Assembly: GCA_045655325.1 (NCBI GenBank)
Contig: JAZOOY010000010.1
Coordinates: forward strand, 1 to 17,183
Source: UBA1738 sp045655325
GTDB taxonomy: Bacteria > Bacillota > Clostridia > UBA1381
DNA: 17,183 nucleotides
Direction of reading: 5' to 3'
Each line of letters starts with the position of its first letter. The stretch's first letter is position 1. Below the pieces are notes generated by a model. The model ran no database searches. It was given only the letters and a program-made list of their open reading frames with translations, and had not been told where the DNA came from. A program made the position numbers and the translations under genes. Shown here piece after piece: positions 1 to 7,280 of this stretch.

Positions 1-296
1 CCAAAGGTGTCCGGCTCAATCCATATCGGCATTGACCCGTCTTCTTTTACATATTCAAGGAAATTAAATATGCACCCTTTCTCATAATCAATTATGTCGC
101 CGATTTCAGGAAGGGTTCCGAAAGCAAGGTCTGTAAGCCAACTGTCCCAATCCCAAAGAGAATTTGGATAGCTGATACCCGGTACTATAAATTTATACTT
201 TAGATTTCCCGCAGGCTCACGAAAGCACTCTTTGCTATTGTTTAGCGTATAGTCTTTTATTATCTGACCATACTTTTCGATTTGTTTAATATCCAT
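1..296 (-). CDS. Trehalase-like (GH63/GH37 clan GH-G) glycosidase, N-terminal fragment
   Basis: This is the first ~98 codons of a minus-strand gene that runs off the window edge. The start at 296 follows a strong GGGGGTG ribosome binding site and overlaps the last 11 bases of the upstream GH92 gene, so translation is probably coupled. There is no signal peptide; the protein begins MDIKQIEKYG and should be cytoplasmic. The segment VPGISYPNSLWDWDSWL resembles the opening of (alpha/alpha)6-barrel glycosidases of the trehalase / GH63 / mannosylglycerate-hydrolase group, where an aromatic-rich WDWDS-type motif lines the sugar site. The catalytic residues would lie beyond the window. Next to an alpha-mannosidase it probably trims an imported oligosaccharide, but the sugar specificity cannot be read from this fragment. 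The group assignment rests on a short motif. Confidence 0.72.
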   Translation of the reverse strand, partial: MDIKQIEKYGQIIKDYTLNNSKECFREPAGNLKYKFIVPGISYPNSLWDWDSWLTDLAFGTLPEIGDIIDYEKGCIFNFLEYVKEDGSMPIWIEPDTF

Positions 297-2295
297 GTCT
301 ATCACCCCCTTCAAAAGCAATTTCCTCGGCTAAAGCATTGAATTTTATATACTCGTTTTTGCCCGGGCATAACGGATACATTCCAAGTACCGCAAAAATG
401 TACCACGCCGCTGTTGTTCCGTTGTCTTCATCGCCCGGGAATCCGTCATCTTTCCACGAAAAACCTTCTTCGCATATCTTCTTGACCCAGTAATTTGTCT
501 TATCCGTTTCGCCAAGATATGCATAGATGAATGGGATATGGAAGCTTGGCTGATTTGATATTGCACATTGCCCCCATGTTCCTGCCATAAACTCTGTCAT
601 TTCGTGAATTTCGAGATTGTATCCGCCAACGCGGTATGCAGGCGGAGTTGCAAAGAACTCGTCAATCTTCTTTATAAGTCCTTGTTTTCCGCCATATAGC
701 TCTGCCAAGCCATCCAAATCATGCTGTACTGCAAAGGTTGTCTGCCATGCAGCAGCTTCTGTGTAATCCTTTCCCCATTTTATCGGGTCAAAGTCAGGCT
801 CAAAGCTTCCATCAATCCTTTTTCCACGCATAAAGCCGCTTTCACTATCAAAAATATTTGCATAATTCTTTGCTCGTTTAAAGTACTTTTTAGCTTTTTC
901 CTTTTCACCAAGAAGTTCTGCCACCACCCCAAGGCAATAGTCGCAATACGCCGCATCCAAGGTAAGATTTACACTTTCCTTATACTTATCACTTGGTACA
1001 TATCCGATTTTGGTGTATTCACCGCAACCTTCTCTGCCGTAAGCTGGGTTTTCAGATGGTGTGTTGGCATGCTTTTCCATTCCTGCAAAAGCAGTCTTTA
1101 ATAAGTCGCCTGAAATAATACCCTTCACTGCAGCATCAGCTATAACGACATCTATCATAGTGCTTGGCATACACTTTTTCGCATCCATAGCCGTCCAGCA
1201 AGGAAGCCATCCGCCGTCAACATAGTCAGCAATAAATCCTTCAAGAATTTCCTTATATTCTTCTCTTGCGATAATAGAATACAATGGATATATTGTTCTA
1301 TATGTATCCCAAAAACCATTATCAGTGTATCTTACGCCATCTTTTACGCTGTCCACAGATGGTGAATAGTGTATGGCTTTTCCGTTTTTATCAATTTCAT
1401 AAGCCTTATGTGGATACAAGAACACTCGATACATACAACTGTAAAAGGTTTTCATTGTATCTTCATCGGCTTTTATCTTAATACGTGAAAGATAAGAGTT
1501 CCAAATCTTTTCGTTTTCATTTTTCAGGTCATCAAAATCTTTATATTTGCTGTCATTCTCAAGGTTTGTTTCCGCTTGTTCGTAGCTTATATAAGATGAT
1601 GCCAGTTTGAATGTGATACTCTTTCTGTTAAGGTATAAGTGAATTCCTGTTTTCTCACCATAAATTTCTGTGCCCGTTCTCTTGCTGTTACCATCTTCTA
1701 CAAGTGTTTTTTCTGCATTTATGGCCTCTTCTTCAAACTCAAATACAAAGTATCCTATTGTTGTGCCCTTGTCATATCCCTTTAGCTCGTTACAATCGGT
1801 ATAGCAGTAAAGTCGTGCCTTCTCACTGTCATATTTATATCCGCATATACCGTCAACAGGTAAAATTGACAGATAGCAATCAAAGTCATTATCAAAGTTC
1901 ACATTAACTAAGGCACCGTACTCTGTTGGTGTAAGCTCTATCTCTGCATTTGGTCTTGTAAGATAATATTTCATATAATGTGGCATTAAAACCGTTTTAT
2001 CAGGATCAAAGCCTGACCATCTGCTGTCCGCTTCAAGATACGGTTCTTCGCTTTGTGGCTGAATTACTATCGCACTATGATCCCATATCCACGGGCTTGG
2101 CTGGTGGGTAAGACGAATACCCTCAAAGCTTCTGTCCTCAGGATGATAAAACCATGTTTGCCTGTTCGATTCTGTTTGTGGTACAAAGGATGCAAATCCA
2201 AAAGGACGTTGCACAAGTGGTAGTGTGTTTCCTTTTGAATATCTCTTTAATGACTTTGTACCTTGCTTTATGTTTACATATTTTAAATAATCCAT
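286..2295 (-). CDS. GH92 family exo-alpha-mannosidase, predicted cytoplasmic
   Basis: A 669-aa protein with the whole GH92 plan: a beta-sandwich N-domain with the GNTLPLVQRPFGF motif (near residue 22), then an (alpha/alpha)6 barrel with GFWDTYRTIYPL (~327), YTEAAAW (~511), GGYNLEIHEMTE (~557) and GFPGDEDNGTTAAWY (~618). GH92 enzymes are calcium-dependent inverting exo-alpha-mannosidases. Glu513 fits the catalytic acid and Asp622/Asp624 the base region. Their spacing to each other and to His564-Glu565 equals that of E533, D642/D644 and H584-E585 in Bacteroides BT3990 (numbers from memory), which suggests alpha-1,2 specificity. There is no signal peptide, unlike many GH92 enzymes, so it should act on imported oligosaccharides. 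Two ATGs are adjacent (2298 and 2295); AAAGGAG lies 6 bases from the second and only 3 from the first, so I chose 2295. It overlaps the next gene by 11 bases. Confidence 0.9.
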   Translation of the reverse strand: MDYLKYVNIKQGTKSLKRYSKGNTLPLVQRPFGFASFVPQTESNRQTWFYHPEDRSFEGIRLTHQPSPWIWDHSAIVIQPQSEEPYLEADSRWSGFDPDKTVLMPHYMKYYLTRPNAEIELTPTEYGALVNVNFDNDFDCYLSILPVDGICGYKYDSEKARLYCYTDCNELKGYDKGTTIGYFVFEFEEEAINAEKTLVEDGNSKRTGTEIYGEKTGIHLYLNRKSITFKLASSYISYEQAETNLENDSKYKDFDDLKNENEKIWNSYLSRIKIKADEDTMKTFYSCMYRVFLYPHKAYEIDKNGKAIHYSPSVDSVKDGVRYTDNGFWDTYRTIYPLYSIIAREEYKEILEGFIADYVDGGWLPCWTAMDAKKCMPSTMIDVVIADAAVKGIISGDLLKTAFAGMEKHANTPSENPAYGREGCGEYTKIGYVPSDKYKESVNLTLDAAYCDYCLGVVAELLGEKEKAKKYFKRAKNYANIFDSESGFMRGKRIDGSFEPDFDPIKWGKDYTEAAAWQTTFAVQHDLDGLAELYGGKQGLIKKIDEFFATPPAYRVGGYNLEIHEMTEFMAGTWGQCAISNQPSFHIPFIYAYLGETDKTNYWVKKICEEGFSWKDDGFPGDEDNGTTAAWYIFAVLGMYPLCPGKNEYIKFNALAEEIAFEGGDRHGY

Positions 2296-2402
2296 CATGC
2301 ACTCCTTTGAAATTTCATAATTTCAGATTTTTTAATTAAAACTACTGAGAGTCCATCAATACTTAATAAATTTGTCTGTTTTCATATACCGTAGTTTACG
2401 GA

Positions 2403-2456
2403 TTTATGTTCACACATATATGGCTATTATAATAACCACATAAGTCTGAACATAAA
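2403..2456. repeat. Long imperfect inverted repeat with TATAAT at its centre
   Basis: A perfect 10-bp pair of arms, TTTATGTTCA at 2403-2412 and TGAACATAAA at 2447-2456, encloses a second imperfect palindrome (GGCTATTATAATAACC, about 2422-2437). The whole could fold as a long hairpin or serve as a two-fold protein site. A perfect TATAAT on the minus strand (2426-2431) lies in the centre, but the sequence 17-18 bases upstream is a poor -35 match. It may be an operator/promoter for the GH92 gene, or RNA structure between the surface and cytoplasmic parts of the operon. Confidence 0.5.
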
Positions 2457-2471
2457 CAAATTTCTGTAAAC

Positions 2472-2503
2472 GCTGTTATGTCCAGTTTCCTGAACATAAC
2501 AGC
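2472..2503 (-). terminator. Hairpin after the SLH glycosidase gene, possible terminator or processing site
   Basis: A perfect 10-bp stem (GCTGTTATGT at 2472-2481, ACATAACAGC at 2494-2503) with a 12-base loop lies 27 bases after the stop of the large SLH glycosidase gene. The minus-strand RNA has no clean U-run after the stem (it continues GTTTACAG), so it is not a textbook intrinsic terminator. It could be a weak terminator, a stabilising 3' hairpin, or an mRNA processing site that sets different levels for the surface and cytoplasmic genes. Its arm resembles that of the neighbouring repeat at 2403-2456. Confidence 0.4.
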
Positions 2504-2530
2504 TTATTTATTTACAGTAAATTCCCCGTC

Positions 2531-5500
2531 TTATTTCATCTTGTTAAATCTTGCGATAACCGCCGCAGCTTCTGCTCTTGTTGCGCTATCCTGTGGTCCA
2601 AAACTTCCGTCTTCACGGCCAAGCATTAAGCCAAGTGAGTATGCCTTCAATACAGCATCAAAGTCACCTATTTTACTTCTGTCTGTGAAGCTTGCAGATT
2701 CTCCTGCTTCAATAGTTCCTTTTGCATATTCATAACCTTTTACAAGCATTTGACACATTTCTTCACGAGTTATGTAATCAGTAGGTCTGAATAATTCAGT
2801 GCCGATAACACCTGCGGTAACACCCTTTGCAACGTCTGTTGCATACCAGCTTGATGCATCAACGTCGGAAGGAAGTGTATTTCCTGCCTGTACTGTTATT
2901 CCTCTCATAAGCAGTGAAAGGAATTCTGCTTTGGTTAGTGTCTTATTTGGTGCAAATCTTGATTCAGAAACACCTTTTACTATACCCTTTTGAGCCATTT
3001 CCACTATGTCGTTTTCTGCCCAGTGACCAAGTGTATCAATAAAGCAGTTATCTGCATCTATTCTCACTGTTACAGGGTCATAACGTTTTAGTGAAATTTC
3101 TTCTCCAAGTTCTGCATTGTTATTTATGTCATAAGAGCTTGTAACAACCTTGTCGCCAAGGAATAACTTGACTTTCTTATCTTCCTCGTAGCTTACCATA
3201 TTAAGAATAATGTCTCCGTTATATACGCCTACATTATATTCAATATAGTCTGTAGCTTCGCCTGTTACTGCATCCTTTACGAATACATTGTAAACACCGG
3301 CCTGTGTTAGAACCTTTCTTACTTCATCATAAAGCTCTGCTTCTGTAATGCTTCCTGTTGTACCCTTGGCACCGTCATAGTTAATCACATAGGAGTTAGC
3401 AAAAATGTAATTAAGCTTATCCGCATCATTATCAAAGCCTTTTTCACTCTTCTTTAATGACTTCTGTCCTATTATCATAACCTTGCCACCATTTTCAATA
3501 AACTGCTTGATATAATCAAGAGTTTCAGCAGTAACATAGGTTGCCTGCGGAACTATCAGCACCTTGCAGTAATTCATTTTATGTAGCTGTGATGGTGTTA
3601 CAAACTGCACTGCTTTACCGCTGTAAAGACATGCTGAATATGCCTGATACATCGCATAAGAGGTACTTGCATCATGAATAACACTTGAATCACTGTATAA
3701 AATTCCTACTTCCTTGTCATCATTCTGAAGTGCTGTAATTTCGTATGCATTTCTATTAAGATTTAGTGTTTCCTTTGCTATTGCTGCTATTACATCTGGA
3801 CGGAAAAGAACACTTCCGTCAAAATCAGTCGTCACATCATAGTGTCTTTCCCATACCCATATGTCAGCAATGGCACGTCCGTGGATTGCACCCATATACA
3901 TATTCTGTGCAACATAATCAGCTACTTCTTCAGTATAATTTTTACTTCTGTCAGGGATTATATGGTCTTCAGAGTTGATTACAGGTGCATCCTTGATGCT
4001 TCGCATGTAATCGTACCACATCTCTTCTACAATGTAGCCATCACTCACCTGATATAGTCCACTATCATCGTTAATATAGTCGTGGGCATCGCATCCGTTA
4101 AGTTCAAAGAAATCATGATACTTTTCATATCCTACGCCTCTCTTCATACGGCCTGCAATGTCATCATCGTCTACATAGTTCATTATCTTTGAGTGCAGTG
4201 GTACATCAGGGGCAATCTCGTGGATGATACCAGCCATCCATCTGTGCCATTCTGAGAATATCTTGTCGTTGAACATCTTATAGTCATATTCCATTACATC
4301 ATTTGTATATGACAAACTTATTTCTTCAAATGAACCATAAGAAGATCCATATGCACGGTTAAGCTCACTTATATCATTTCCGTATGTTTCTTTTAGGAAA
4401 CTATGCCAGTCATCCAGATAGAAGTCACCGCAACGTTCAGGTTTGAACAGCGGTTCATTAGAAATACATATATTGTTTAATGCTTTGTAATCTTTAATTC
4501 TTGGAACAATGAATCTTAAGTATTCCTCTATAATTTCTTTTGCAATATCAGCATGAATATTATATTTAATGAATTCAGCTGGACTGCCCGGATGTGCTAT
4601 ATCATATTTTTCTATGATATTTGTTGGGAAATAGTGTGGAGATAATAGTACAGATACTGCTATATTATTTTTCTCCGCATCCTGCAGAATCCTCTCAAGC
4701 TCAGCAAGCTTTCCCGCATTAGCATTCAACTGATAATCCTTTGTATTGATTGTCTCAAATCCGCCGTTCTGCAGAAGATTTACATCGCTGCCTTCTTCGG
4801 TAAAGGTGAAATTATCAATATACCATGCATCGCAGAAAGCGTCACAATTGATTCTGATAGTTGTTCCTGTTGTACCCTCAGGTGCTGTGTAATTAGCATT
4901 GATTTCTGTCCAGTCACCGTTTACAGGGATTGTTATACGGTCATCCCAGTTATTTAAGCTCATCCATGCATTTGTAGTATTTTGAGTTTTAACATAACCC
5001 TTAAAGTTATATGTTTTACCCGGCTCTACCGGAATATATTGATAGAACGAAATAAACTGGTTATCTGTTAGTTCTGAATTATAAGTAACTTTTAAGGATT
5101 TTTCGCCTTCATAAGCTTCCTCATTGCTGATTTTTGCAGTGTACTCCGGTCCTTTGCTTTCGTAGAACTCCCAACCATCATACTCTGAGAAAAGCATAAC
5201 ATCTGTCGGGCCAATTTCGGTCTGTATTGTGTTAGCACCAATCACGTTGAATAACGGCATATCCTTTACCGCCTGGCTGAAGTGTCCGTAACCAATAAAG
5301 AATACCGGTCTTTCTTCCTGCTTTCCGTCAAGCTCAGTCATTGCGTAAACGCTATCTCCATCAATACGCATATCACTTGTGATATATCTTGGTGACTTCT
5401 TAGGCTCTTTATCGCCGTTTAAGTACGCATTAAGATTTTCTTTTGCTTCGTTATACAACTTATCAAGAGCGCCTTCTGTATAATAAGTTCTGTCAAACAC

Positions 5501-7207
5501 ACCGTGTTCAAAGTCATGCTGAAGATATGTATCGAACATTTCCATAACCTTATAGTTTATGATTTCATATTCGGTTGAAATGCCCTTCTTTTCACATTTA
5601 TTCAAAAGCTTACTAATTTCCTCAATATGCTTTTTATTCTTTTCTATAACTGCTTTATGATAGTCAAGGCTCGCCGGTGTTTTGTCAATCTTCACATCAA
5701 CGCTTGTTTCAGCAGAAATATCGTCACAGTTATATTTAAATAAAAGATTATATTTGCCTTCACTCTCAAATGATGTGATATATCTCTTTCTTATACCGGT
5801 TCTTGCAGGTACTTCAACCTTTTCAACTTTACCGTCCGGATAAGTAACTAAAAAGCTTTTGTTCTCACCATTGTTAATGATAAAAGTATCATAGGTATAC
5901 TCGGTGTTTTCCAAACCTTTTCTCGCACCCTGAGTCCATGCATACCAATCCTTTTCATCATCAATCATTTCAAGCATTGGGAATTCTACATTTGTTTTTC
6001 CCTCAGATATTCCCGGAGCAAGCTCAACACAATATCTTCTTCCTTCGCCGTCATTATCGTTTGCCAGAACGTTGAAGAATATTCTTTCTGGAAAACTCTC
6101 AAACCACACATTCCAAGGAATGGCAGCTTCGTATACGATTTTGTCTCCGTTTACTGATGTTTTTAGATCAATTGTTTCAAGCTTTTCAGGAGTGATGCTA
6201 CTCGCAAACACTTCACCTTTACCTGTCTCAGGATTGTGTGCAAGGCCTATCTCTACGCCATAGTTCTCGTCCAATCCCGAAATTGCAAGCTGTAAACTGT
6301 CGCCCCGCCAATAAAAGTCTGCACCGCCGGGTTCATAGTGGAATACATCGTCTGTAACCTCTACTACAAGATAAAATTTATCTTTATCCTGTGCAAACAT
6401 ACAAACTGCGGTAGCATCCTTCTTTTCGCCGTCATCCATATAAACCTGGTACTGAGTTGGCAAAGTAGGTATGCCAAAAGCATTTGCATCCCAGTCGTCC
6501 ATATTACCGTCTATTACAATGCCTTCCTGTTCATAAACCGGCATATACTTAAATCCGCCAAGAACCTTTTCCATTTCTTCAGCAGCAAATGTTTCGGAAT
6601 TCAACAATCTCTCATAAAGCTCTATAATAGTCTCTGTAGCTCCGGTATCACTTACATCAAGTTCCTTATTGCTTCCTTCAAATTCACTGTTTTTTATTAA
6701 ATTTTCACCAGTTTCCTTATCCACGAACTTCACGTCGTCAAGCCATACGCCTTCGGTAGTGCCATCAATTATGAGTTCTAATTCAACAGGGCCTGTATTC
6801 TTCGCTACATATGTAAATTCATAGTTAGTCCAACCATAAGTAGAGCCAAATGGTGTAAGGTCATAACGTTTTTCCCAGTTTATACTGAATTGAACAGTAC
6901 TTGAACGTAAAGATTTTACCTTTGCTCCAACTGTATAAACTTTTCCCGCGTTTACACCTACATTATAGGTTCCAAGCACATATACATTCGGTGCAGCTGG
7001 TGTTTCATTTACAACTTTCATGGAATAATTTCCACTGTATGCGTATTCATCATCCAAAGTAATTGATGCTTTACATCCGTGTAAATCAAAAGCCCAACCT
7101 TCAATATTGTCCACCTGTGCCGACACAACTGTCAATCCTGACAGTTGTGTAAGCAGAATAGCAACGGACAGAAGTGCTGTCGTAAGTTTCTTTAAGTATC
7201 TATTCAT
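2531..7207 (-). CDS. SLH-anchored multimodular GH42/GH164-like glycoside hydrolase with CBM modules
   Basis: A ~1558-aa secreted wall-bound enzyme. Modules in order: signal peptide 1-30 (cleavage near VSA-Q); CBM4/9-like sandwich ~33-180; CBM9-like domain ~223-415 (IDGNMDDWD start); a beta region and a helical stretch to ~600; a clan GH-A TIM barrel ~605-1160; a Rossmann-like, GH42-trimerisation-type domain ~1163-1280; a beta-sandwich ~1315-1383; three SLH repeats ~1386-1558 (LTKAEF, ITREEM, ATRAEA). Glu918 in the SNEP motif is the probable acid/base and Glu1080 in VINSEDH the probable nucleophile. The segment FLKETYG..ISELNRAYG..YGSFEEI is typical of GH42. A CBM-like domain (~679-820) interrupts the barrel after its first strand. 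Beta-galactosidase is the usual GH42 activity, but GH164 relatives include beta-mannosidases, so the substrate is open. Start: ATG at 7207 has AAAGGG 6 bases upstream; ATG at 7222 (five residues longer) is also possible. Confidence 0.85.
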   Translation of the reverse strand: MNRYLKKLTTALLSVAILLTQLSGLTVVSAQVDNIEGWAFDLHGCKASITLDDEYAYSGNYSMKVVNETPAAPNVYVLGTYNVGVNAGKVYTVGAKVKSLRSSTVQFSINWEKRYDLTPFGSTYGWTNYEFTYVAKNTGPVELELIIDGTTEGVWLDDVKFVDKETGENLIKNSEFEGSNKELDVSDTGATETIIELYERLLNSETFAAEEMEKVLGGFKYMPVYEQEGIVIDGNMDDWDANAFGIPTLPTQYQVYMDDGEKKDATAVCMFAQDKDKFYLVVEVTDDVFHYEPGGADFYWRGDSLQLAISGLDENYGVEIGLAHNPETGKGEVFASSITPEKLETIDLKTSVNGDKIVYEAAIPWNVWFESFPERIFFNVLANDNDGEGRRYCVELAPGISEGKTNVEFPMLEMIDDEKDWYAWTQGARKGLENTEYTYDTFIINNGENKSFLVTYPDGKVEKVEVPARTGIRKRYITSFESEGKYNLLFKYNCDDISAETSVDVKIDKTPASLDYHKAVIEKNKKHIEEISKLLNKCEKKGISTEYEIINYKVMEMFDTYLQHDFEHGVFDRTYYTEGALDKLYNEAKENLNAYLNGDKEPKKSPRYITSDMRIDGDSVYAMTELDGKQEERPVFFIGYGHFSQAVKDMPLFNVIGANTIQTEIGPTDVMLFSEYDGWEFYESKGPEYTAKISNEEAYEGEKSLKVTYNSELTDNQFISFYQYIPVEPGKTYNFKGYVKTQNTTNAWMSLNNWDDRITIPVNGDWTEINANYTAPEGTTGTTIRINCDAFCDAWYIDNFTFTEEGSDVNLLQNGGFETINTKDYQLNANAGKLAELERILQDAEKNNIAVSVLLSPHYFPTNIIEKYDIAHPGSPAEFIKYNIHADIAKEIIEEYLRFIVPRIKDYKALNNICISNEPLFKPERCGDFYLDDWHSFLKETYGNDISELNRAYGSSYGSFEEISLSYTNDVMEYDYKMFNDKIFSEWHRWMAGIIHEIAPDVPLHSKIMNYVDDDDIAGRMKRGVGYEKYHDFFELNGCDAHDYINDDSGLYQVSDGYIVEEMWYDYMRSIKDAPVINSEDHIIPDRSKNYTEEVADYVAQNMYMGAIHGRAIADIWVWERHYDVTTDFDGSVLFRPDVIAAIAKETLNLNRNAYEITALQNDDKEVGILYSDSSVIHDASTSYAMYQAYSACLYSGKAVQFVTPSQLHKMNYCKVLIVPQATYVTAETLDYIKQFIENGGKVMIIGQKSLKKSEKGFDNDADKLNYIFANSYVINYDGAKGTTGSITEAELYDEVRKVLTQAGVYNVFVKDAVTGEATDYIEYNVGVYNGDIILNMVSYEEDKKVKLFLGDKVVTSSYDINNNAELGEEISLKRYDPVTVRIDADNCFIDTLGHWAENDIVEMAQKGIVKGVSESRFAPNKTLTKAEFLSLLMRGITVQAGNTLPSDVDASSWYATDVAKGVTAGVIGTELFRPTDYITREEMCQMLVKGYEYAKGTIEAGESASFTDRSKIGDFDAVLKAYSLGLMLGREDGSFGPQDSATRAEAAAVIARFNKMK
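2534..3052 (-). other. Three C-terminal SLH repeats of the glycoside hydrolase
   Basis: These encode residues ~1386-1558. Each repeat has the SLH pattern: a W or Y helix start (GHWAENDIVEMAQKGIVKG; SSWYATDVAKGVTAGVIG; FDAVLKAYSLGLMLG), then (F)xP and a T(R/K)xE motif (LTKAEF, ITREEM, ATRAEA). SLH trimers bind pyruvylated secondary cell-wall polymers, so the enzyme is expected to be held on the outside of a Gram-positive wall. Confidence 0.9.
4748..5173 (-). other. CBM4-like module inserted inside the GH catalytic barrel
   Basis: This stretch encodes residues ~679-820 of the SLH glycosidase. Just after the probable first barrel strand (ANTIQTEIGPTDVML), the sequence turns into a beta-sandwich with the hallmarks of CBM4/CBM_4_9 modules: YEGEKSLKVTY, PVEPGKTYNFKGYVK, and the closing WYIDNFTF...NLLQNGGFE. 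The barrel then resumes with helix ELERILQDAEKNN and strand IAVSVLLSP, well before the SNEP acid/base. The boundaries are judged by eye. Confidence 0.6.
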
Positions 7208-7259
7208 AAACTTCCCTTTCATTTTTTATCTCTTTCAATACATCCAAGAAAAAATTCTG

Positions 7260-7271
7260 AAGTATATACTT
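7260..7271. repeat. 12-bp perfect palindrome between the CBM gene and the SLH glycosidase gene
   Basis: AAGTATATACTT is a perfect palindrome in the ~73-base spacer between the stop at 7281 and the start at 7207. It could form a very small RNA hairpin or be a chance AT-rich palindrome. No terminator-like GC stem or T-run is present here, so read-through between the two genes is expected. Confidence 0.25.
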
Positions 7272-7280
7272 TCAAATTAG

